Assembly: GCA_018296165.2 (NCBI GenBank)
Contig: JACKQL020000001.1
Location: 930,001 to 994,000, forward strand
DNA length: 64,000 nt
From: Termitomyces sp. T153
Lineage: Eukaryota > Basidiomycota > Agaricomycetes > Agaricales > Lyophyllaceae
Direction of reading: 5' to 3'
Below the pieces are notes generated by a model, which was given only the letters and a program-made list of their open reading frames with translations, did no database searches and had not been told where the DNA came from. Below, in pieces: positions 56,098-64,000 of this stretch. A program made the translations under genes and the position numbers. The number at the start of each line of letters is the position of its first letter. Within the stretch, counting starts at the first letter, position 1.

Positions 56098-59000
56098 ACC
56101 CTCACCCTCAACAACAACCTGCAGTTTCAGGCCCGGCTCCTCATCACCCAATTACCTCCGCCGACTCCAATCATGCTCGGGCTTCCGTGGCTACAAGACG
56201 TCAACCCTGACATCGACTGGAAGGACCTCACCATGCAATTCCCCGGACCCAAAGCAAGTTTAGTAGCCACCATCCACCTCTGCCTCCAGTCTATCCCAGA
56301 CTCCAACATCTCCCATCCTGGTGCCAGCACCTCCAGAGCAACCCAGAATCCCTCAACCTCTGATGACAACCCCGGCAAAGAAGGAGACGCCACTCCACCT
56401 CGGTCACCCTCAATCACATTATGATGGCTGCCTCCCAACATACCCCAAAATCAATACAAAGGACTGCGGTACCCCGACCAGCGACGTTCAAGGTCCCCGA
56501 CCAACTCCGCCACCACTCCAGACTCATCCACTACCACTCTAATGTCCAACTCCGTCAACCCCGGAAGCCTCGACATTAAAATTGTTGGCACCGTTCTCTT
56601 TGCATGCCTTCTACAAGACAGCACCCCTGCCTTTCAGTTACAAATCATGCCAGCCCTACCCAAGGAGCACCTCCACACAGGGACCACTGCGCCAGAGAGC
56701 AAGACGGAGGAGCAGATCCTATCCAAAGTAGTTCCCCTGGAGTATCATGAGTTCACTGATGTGTTCTCTGAAGGGAGTGCCAAAGAACTTCCCCCACACC
56801 GCTCCTACAACCACAAGATCAACCTCAAGGAAGGTACCTCACCCCCGTTTGGCAAGATCTACAACATGTCCGAGGTTGAGCTCCGAGCCTTGAAGGAATA
56901 CCTTGACGACATGCTTGGCAAGGGCTTCATATGCCTGTCAATCTCTGCTGCCAGCGCTCTGGTCCTGTTTGCCAAGAAGAAGGATGGGTCCCTCCGACTC
57001 TGTGTGGATTATCAGGGGCTCAACAAAGTCACCAAAAAGAACTGGTATCCCCTCTCCTTAATTGGAGACCTCATTGATCGTCTCCACAGTGCCAAGATTT
57101 ACACAAAGATAAACCTCTGCTCTGGCTACAACAACGTCCGGATCGCTCTGGGACATGAATGGAAGACTGCCTTTTGCACCTGCTATGGCCTCTTTGAGTA
57201 CCTCATAAAGCCCTTCAGAATGACTAACTCCCCCGCCACTTTTCAGTACTTCATGAACAACATCTTCCATGACATGAATGACATTTTTGTTATTGTATAC
57301 CTGGACAACATCCTGATCTACTCAAATTCACTGAGGAAACATCTGGAGCATGTCCGCCGTGTTTTAGAACAACTCCGAGAGTACCACCTTCACGCCAAAC
57401 CTGAGAAATGCTCCTTCCACATGACGGAGGTCAAATATCTTGGAGTTGTCATCACCCCTGACAGCATGCGATGGACCCCGCCAAGGTCGACGCAGTACTC
57501 AACTGGCCCCCACCACAGAACATCAAGGAGGTACAGTCATTCCTGGGGTTTGCTAACTTTTATCGCTGTTTCATTGACAACTACTCTGGGATCACCAAAC
57601 CCCTCAACCGACTGATGCGGAAGAACACCCCTTGGGATTGGGACAGCAAGTGCCAGAGCATATTCCTCCTCCTGAAAAGGGCCTTCACCTCTGCTCCAGT
57701 CCTCCGCCATTTTGACCCCTCCCTGCCGATTGTGCTCAAGTGCAATGCCTCCGACTACGCTATCACCAGAATACTCTCCCAGTCGGACTTGGGGGGCAAA
57801 GATCTCTGTCCCGTTGCCTTCTACACCCAATCAATGATCCCAGCGGAACTCAACTACAACATTTACGACAAAGAACTCCTTGCAATCATTGAAGCCTTCC
57901 GTCAGTGGCGGGCCTACCTCGAGGGGTCCCCACACCACATCCAAGTATACTCCGACCACAACAACCTGCAATACTTCACAACCATGAAACAGCTCAGCCG
58001 CTGCCAAGCCCGATGGTCCAAAACCCTCTCGGAGTACAACTTCACCATCCACTACCGCCCTGGGTGACTCGGCGCGAAGCCTGACACCCTCACTCAAAGA
58101 TCCGACATGTACCCAAAAAAGTCATTCAAAGCCGAATGGAATGCATTCAACCATCAAGTGGTAATCCCCCCCCAAACATCTACATGCCGTGCTGATTTTA
58201 AATGAAGAAGGAATCCTCCAACAAATCAGAAATTCACCCCTGGACTGCGTCTTCACCTAGCACAACCCCCACAACAACCCCGAAGAGTCGAGCACCGGGA
58301 ACCCCTTTTTGCTGTCTCCAGACCACCACCTCCTGCTCCGGAGTGGACGAATTTACACCCTGGACCGCAAGTCCATCCACCTCGACATACTCCAGCAGCA
58401 CCACAACCATAAGCTCCGAGGGCACCCAGGAATTCGTAAGACCCTTCAACTCATCTCCCAGACTTACTTCTGGCCAGGAATGAAAAAGGACGTCACGCGA
58501 TATGTAAGGGCCTGCAAACCCTGCCTCTGGGCTAAGGTACCCCATCACTGCCCCCGCGGATTGTTGAAACCCCTCCCCGTTGGCCGCTGCCCCTGGTCCT
58601 CCCTATCAATGGATCATATCATCAAACTCCCTAATTCCAAAGGTTTTAATGCAATTCTCGTTGTTGTTTGCCACCTCACCAAGCAAGCCCTCTTCATCCC
58701 CTGCCACACCACCGACAATGCTCCGGAGTTTGCCAAACTGTTTCTCGAACATGTATTCTCCAAGCACAGACTCCCAGATGACATCGTCTCCGACCGCAGA
58801 CCCCTGTTCCTATCCCACTTTTGGCAGTCGCTATGCAGGGCGCTCAAGATCAAAACCAACCTCTCCACCGCCTATCACCCAGAGACTGATGGACAAACAG
58901 AACGAGTGAACCAGATGCTGGAGCAGTATCTCCACCTATACGTTAACTATTTACAGAATGACTGGCACACAGAACTCCCCCTCGCCAAATTCACCTACAA

Positions 59001-59668
59001 CAACACGCCCCACTCCACCACCAGAGTCTCCCCCTTCTACGCCAACAAAGGCTATAACCCCCAACTCACCCTGTCCCTAAAGGACATCCCCTCCCACACC
59101 GCCCACAAAGTCGCCAAGGACCTCTGATCTCTTCACCAATTTCTCTGGGACAAGATCAACACCGCTAATCAAGCCTACTCCAAACATGCCAACACCCAAC
59201 ACAACCCCACCCCCAACTGGCCTCCCAGCACCTTGGTTTGGCTCAATTGACACAACTTTAAGACCTGGAGGCCCTCCATCAAACTAGACCACAAGCGCCT
59301 CAGTCCTTTCAAAGTCCTCTGGAAGGTCTCCATGCACGCCTATAAACTTGACCTACCTCCAGGCTTGAAAGGCCTCCACCCCGTGTTCCACGTTCAACTC
59401 CTTGAAAAACATGCCCCAGACCCCTTCCTCGGCCAGTGCCCCAGCTGACCACCCCCCATTGAGGTTGAGGACGAGTACCGCTACGAGGTCAACCAGATCC
59501 TCGACTCCCACTTAGTCCACAGACGACCCCAGTACTTGGTCTGCTGGAAAGGCTACGGACCTGAGGACAACATGTGGGAGCCCCAACAAAAACCTTGACA
59601 GAGCCCCTGACAAACTCCGGAACTTCCATCAACAACACCCCACCAAGCCCCAGGACCTCCGGAACTAG
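56098..59668 (+). pseudogene. A1 pol, from second protease to chromodomain
   Basis: Resumes exactly where 23166 stops: [15 protein letters not shown], then MLGLPWLQDVNPDIDW. RT follows with YLDN for YLDD (near 57300). A 1-bp deletion near 57467 shifts the frame just after SFHMTEVKYLGVV. RNase H reads LKCNASDYAI (Asp changed). Integrase (58400-59127) keeps zinc finger, SMDHI, VSDRRP and TERVNQ. The chromodomain near 59460-59600 has further breaks. Inactive. Confidence 0.88.
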
Positions 59669-59828
59669 CAAGTGCAGACAGCATCAGTGGGCGTAACCCC
59701 CGCCTCTAGATTTATCAGGGATTCAACTCTCATGAGTACTCCCCTATGTGTTTTCACTTACTTTGCCCCCCACTCATTCTGAAAACTTCTCACGCTCAGC
59801 AGAAGTGCAGAGTCCAATGTCAATAAGA

Positions 59829-61586
59829 CTACAAATACAAAATATAGGAACAAGGGAGCGCGAGGCAATGAGACACTGGAATCCAGAAAGCCCCTACTCC
59901 CCCTCCCCCCCCCGAGTCTGCCTCCGCAATCCTTCTCACCAGATCCACCTCCAGCTGTGCTACTACCATTGCCAGATTTTGGATGCCCCAGGAGCGGCTC
60001 CACCATGTCCACCGCCACCTCCCACCACGCTCTGGGGTCTGCCGTTGCCCTCTGCCGATGTCCCGCCAGCAGACGCCCCATCTGCATGACCCCCTGCCCC
60101 AACTCTGGTGGGAGATCTCCGGGCATCCTTGCCAGCCCATCGTGAATGGACCCCAGCGCTGCTGATGCTCCGTCGAGGTGGATGCAATGCTCCCTGGCCT
60201 AGTCTACGGAATCAAATGTCAGCTCGTAGTAAACAGGAAATGAAGGGAGCACTTACAGAGCACTCCGCGCCGCCCCGAGGCTGCCTCATTAGCAAGCCAC
60301 TCTTCCCACCACCGCACCCTCTCCGCTGTCACTCGGGTCACCTCTGCACTGGGGCCCCGCTGAGTTCCCCGCGTTCCCAACCCCTCCAATCATTGCCCCA
60401 CTGCCTGCGCCCACGCCTCCAACGGCCTCATGCGTGCTTGCAACTCTTGAAGCTGCAACAGTTGCTCCGTGGCGGTCCCCACAGCAATATCTTTATCCCT
60501 ACACACCAAGTCCCATTCCTTCTGAGCCTTGTCCAGTTCCCTCCAAAACCCGTCCCTCTCCTCCCCCACCCTATGGACTTCCTCCCCATGTGTGGCCAAC
60601 AACCTCTCCAACTCCTCTGCCTGACGCCGCAGAAAAGCCTCAGTGATCGACCATGACCCTCCTGCAGATGGCTCAACCAAGGTCCCAGAAGTTGGGAAAT
60701 ACACCATAGGACCGGGAGGGCCCGCCAATGCCGGCTCCCCCCATGCCCGCTTGCTAGGCCCCACCTCCGATGAGCGGGGCACCCTCCATTTACCCTTGTC
60801 GTGCATCGCGGGGGCCCCCTTCCTCTGCCCACCCCGCGGGGGCCCAATCTTCATTGGGGGCCGCCCCGTGCCAACCCCCCCCCCTCTACCCCGGAACCCC
60901 TCCCTGAGACCCTACCCCTCCGACCCTCCTCCAACTGCATTGCAACCCACTCGCGATCCCACCCCTGTTCTGCCGCAATGCAAGCGGCATGCCAACTCAG
61001 GGTGACAGAGCACTTCTTGTGCCATGAGCAACATGGGAGACACACTGACGTGTCCCACTGCACCCCCAGCATGGGCTCCTTGAACTCGCACTGTTTACCC
61101 CGCCGGATACAGGACGCGCACTAGAAACGTGGGTTAGTTCAATAGGGAAGGAACATGCCAATGACGCACTGGGGCCATCGCCTAACACCACTCCAACGTC
61201 GGGGGACCTCTTGCTTGCTCCGCGGCCTCTGCAAAGTACTCCAGTGTCATGTCTGCCTGCGCAACTCTCGAACCCGTAGGGATGGGGCGGACCACCCTGG
61301 GGGCCATACCAGACCTGGAGCGAGAAGCAAGGACCATCTCCCCCGCCGACTGCGCTGGAACCTCCCCCAATGTAGGCCCTGAAGGGCCCGCCACTGCCGC
61401 TGACAACTCTGACAGGGCTTATTCAAGCACTCCGGCCACAATGAGTAAGAGACGGTACTTATGACTACGGTACATTGCCTGCACCTGCCTATGGTCTTGC
61501 CGACCTTCAGAGTCCTCCAAGGAAGAAGTCGAGGTATGTGCTGATGGGGAGGGGGACGCTGCTGGAGAATATGCAGAAGACAACAT
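59829..61586 (-). pseudogene. antisense gene of A1
   Basis: ATG 61586 (MLSSAYSPAASPSPS). Same layout as C: N-terminal block ending RGPPTLEWC, intron 1 (49 nt, GTGCGT...TTCTAG, with a CTAAC branch-site-like motif), then all six cysteines intact in CASCIRRGKQC and CLPCCSWHKKC. A coiled coil and, after intron 2 (53 nt, GTAAGT...CGTAG), the REHCIHLDGASAA domain follow. A TAG replaces the conserved Trp right after intron 2 and one stop lies in the N-terminal part, so this copy is dead. Its introns differ in sequence from those of C while the exons align. Confidence 0.8.
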
Positions 61587-61795
61587 TGGAAAAGTTTGGG
61601 AACCCCAGAGTACATCTGATCCTTTTCAATGACTAGGAAAGAACCCCCTGAGTGGCGGCCATGCTTCGACTTCATTCCCCATGCCACCACTGCTACTGCA
61701 GTCTGATCAATATTGCTCGACTTTGATTCCCATGCCCCACCAATCCCCAAACTGTACCCCGCGTCTTGAGGGTCTTGATGCTGAAGGGGGGGTGA

Positions 61796-62747
61796 TGTCA
61801 CGACCCGCTCCCTAGACCCTGACACTGCCCCCAGCCCCCCCCCTTCAATGCTCCGCCAAACTCCCCAACCCTTGCCCACCCTCTGTGCCCACTTTGGGCA
61901 ACTCCGACACTTCTTTGGCAGACCCCGACGGCTCCTTGATCAACTCCGATGCCTTCTCTGCAGCAGTTGATGCATCCCCTGAATTCCCCTGGACTCCTGA
62001 GGCTTTTCCCGACCCCGGAACGATCCGCTTTTCAACTGATCCCATCAGAATGTCACTGCAGCCTGTTCCAAGATTGCACCCAACAACTGTCAACTCCACG
62101 CAGTTTCATCAAGCCGCCGCCATATCCTCTGCCCTCCAGAGCTGCCCAGTAGTAGGTATATAAGTCGTAGAAGAACCCCTAGTACTTTAGTCTTGATATT
62201 GCATTTACCAGTTTCCTATGTCTTGTCTTTCATCTCGTCCCTGTCTCTATTTTTAGTTTTGAATCTATCTCTGTTCTCTGTCTCGTCTCACCTCATCTCC
62301 ACCTCGTCTCGACTGTGTATAGTTCCTTTGTCTTCCTAAGTTCCCTTCATCTCCAACAACAGTACGAACTCCATGCGCACACTACGACCCAAACATTCCT
62401 ATGACAACCCTGGACCTCGCTCCCGCTTGGCCCAGGAACACCTCACATCTTGGCAATCTCCCGTCAAATTTCTGGCTCTGCCCCCATCAACCACAAAGCC
62501 TCCGCTTACTCCGCATTCTAATTGCACGCTCACAAACTTGCTCCAGCACCTGTTCAGGTTCAACAACGAGTATACTTGGTCTTAGATGCCCCCGAGCCGC
62601 TCTGGACTTGCTCAGACCGCCCCTAGCTCCCTCTCGCAAGTCCCTCCGCGTCAATACCGGACGCTTGGTTATAAGCACAGGACATCGCGTCCGCCTAGTA
62701 AGGACTCGCCAGTGTAGCTGAGCCCCCGTTGTCAGCGGAACCTGACA
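61796..62747 (+). repeat. 3' LTR of A1
   Basis: 952 bp, TGTCACGACCC to GGAACCTGACA, polypurine tract at 61782-61795. TATATAA near 62158 and AGTCTTGATATT 32 nt downstream. Followed by the TSD CCAAG. Confidence 0.93.
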
Positions 62748-63690
62748 CCAAGTAGTGGACTTGAATCTGATCCCAAAGTCTCCCTCTTTTGAGTGAAGCA
62801 GCAATCATCTCTGCCTGAGTCCTTGTTGAATGACTGGAAGAATTTGTAAAAAATCCAAACACAAGAGTCACTCCTCTAAAGGGAGCATTCTTGTCTAAGA
62901 TGTCTCTAAACCCATGATCAAAGCAGAGTCAATGGCATTTTTGTGTTGCATTCAGACTTCATTCCAGATGACAACTTTAGTGTGGAGCAAGAGTTGAGAT
63001 CAATGGGTTCCTTCCTCTCTCAATATTGGCAATAGATGTATCTAAAGGGGGAATGGGGATTTTTAACCTTGAATGAGCAGTTCTGCCACCCTCCAGTCAT
63101 AAAGCAGCAATTCCAGATGATGCTATGCTACACATAATGCCACATCTCCATTGGAACAAACAGCAGAAGCCAGAGTATTGCAGATGAATGTTTTGCCACA
63201 TCCACCTGCACTGTGAATGAATATCATTTTTCCTAAATTGTTGTTTACTGAGTCCATAACAGCATCGAAGGTCTCCAGTTGTTCAGCATTGAACTTGGCC
63301 TTGTTTTCATCTCTTCTCTTCAATTCCTCAACATCATAACCAGTTTCTTCCTGAAGGAGTCTAATTGTCTGAAATTGTTGGATCAGTACTAAACTCAGCT
63401 GCTTTGCAAAGGCCAATTACCTGGTATCACATTCCAAACTTATTTAGGTTCTGGCATATTGAGAAAGTCTTGAAGAGTTTTGCCAAATACCTCAGGTTGT
63501 TATTAATGAGATAGAGGCCATGGTCATAAATATCTTGATCAGTAAAGACTCTGTCCCTGTACTGCTGTCTATTTTCCAGTCTGTGTCAAAGATCATCACA
63601 ATTAGAGTGCTTGAATCCATCCCATAGAGTGTCTGGATGTAATGTTTCCATTATGGTTTGTGCAGCTTATGGTTCTCACCTCATAAGTCA
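62748..63690 (-). pseudogene. Helitron/Pif1-type helicase, N-terminal part
   Basis: Other half of the helicase at 9762-11311. Minus-strand segments in order: a CDDLRHRLENR-like block (~63590), then FNAEQLETFDAVMDSV (motif Q region), Walker A GGCGKTFICNTLA (~63190), a segment fitting the SGIAALLL/GGRTAHS motif region, VVIWNEV (Walker B, D changed to N) with QHKNAIDSA, and a block fitting FGGDFRQILPVI. Reading across the TSD joins QVHYLV to QNMR, the normal helicase order. Stops and frameshifts are frequent. Confidence 0.82.
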
Positions 63691-64000
63691 AAACCAGTTG
63701 TGATTCTGTCTATGAATTATGAAGCAAGGTGCTGCCTTATGTAAGTATAGTAGATACAGTTTTAAGGGCAGTGTCATGTGATGCTGCTAAGTTAATACAA
63801 ATATCATAAATAAATATATGTATATACTTTTAATTGAGAAGGTAATGGGAGGTCTGCTGAATGCTCCATTATATATATACTCCCCTTTGAAACCATTGAC
63901 AGTTTCACATAAAGATGATTGCCATTGAGAACAAAAAGCAATAAAAGGGGGTGGGATATGGCATCCCACCCATGAGACAGCACTGGGGCCTCTGGTGGGT
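63691..64000. other. unassigned end of window
   Basis: AT-rich sequence with only short frames. It could be the upstream part of the Helitron helicase or its flank; no recognisable motif, repeat or RNA gene was found. Confidence 0.4.

Larger units (their letters stand above)
11312..62747 (+). mobile_element. element A1: Ty3 chromovirus, host of the whole nest
   Basis: LTRs 11312-12262 (951 bp) and 61796-62747 (952 bp), flanked by TSD CCAAG at 11307-11311 and 62748-62752. Without the inserts B (12561-20142 including TSD) and A2 (23167-56097 including TSD) the element is about 10.92 kb, the size of its relatives A2 and C. Order on the + strand: LTR, PBS, gag (12295-12560 then 20138-22381), tandem protease start (22382-23166), rest of protease, RT, RNase H, integrase, chromodomain (56098-59668), then the antisense gene on the minus strand (59829-61586), polypurine tract, LTR. 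Gag and pol carry many stops, mostly C-to-T/G-to-A changes, and the copy is dead. Confidence 0.93.

Overview
The window is nuclear DNA of a filamentous fungus, almost certainly an agaricomycete basidiomycete. Its genes are dense and split by many introns of about 45-75 nt. Proteins are of fungal type (Spp2, Isa2, Rho2-like GTPase, mitochondrial PanB), and the transposons are Ty3 chromoviruses and a Helitron-type helicase. I do not assign a genus.

Bases 1-9000 are an ordinary gene block: a membrane dipeptidase (+), a Spp2-like G-patch splicing factor (-), a decayed hemerythrin-like gene (+), ISA2 (-), a Rho2-like GTPase (-) and ketopantoate hydroxymethyltransferase (-). Then come a 361-bp hairpin MITE (9008-9368) and a short tandem repeat, followed by the C-terminal part of a Helitron/Pif1-type helicase gene on the minus strand (9762-11311). 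The N-terminal part of that same helicase lies at 62753-63690. The 51.4 kb between the two parts is a single nested transposon pile.

LTR boundaries and target-site duplications (TSDs) resolve the nest. Helicase <- element A1 (11312-62747, TSD CCAAG). A1 gag <- element B (12561-20137, TSD GTGCC), whose 5' LTR carries a solo LTR (13524-14693, TSD GAACC). A1 second protease domain <- element A2 (23167-56092, TSD ACAAC). A2 gag <- element D (25719-47709, minus orientation, TSD CCGA/CTGA). D antisense gene <- element C (27418-38229, minus orientation, TSD AGTTC). A separate solo LTR (10101-10762, TSD GGCAT) also cuts the helicase. After removing inserts, A1, A2 and C are 10.92, 10.93 and 10.81 kb and belong to one chromovirus family. 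B is a 6.4-kb relative with no visible pol. D is an unrelated 11.2-kb Ty3 element without a chromodomain.

The most interesting system is what these retrotransposons carry. Between pol and the 3' LTR, on the strand opposite to gag-pol, each element has a spliced cellular-type gene. In C it encodes a 531-residue protein with a Zn2Cys6-like cluster, basic patches and a long coiled coil. In the unrelated element D the same slot holds a seven-exon gene for a 540-residue protein, also with a six-cysteine cluster followed by acidic and helical regions. Introns on the antisense strand are not removable from the genomic RNA, so they survive retrotransposition; in A1, A2, B and C one intron keeps its site and phase although its sequence has diverged. 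The A/B/C family also has two tandem retropepsin domains in pol, and a primer-binding site that perfectly complements the predicted 5' end of its own transcript (Tf1-like self-priming). C is nearly intact: about seven transitions separate its LTRs and pol has a single TGA. Older copies show heavy C-to-T/G-to-A decay.
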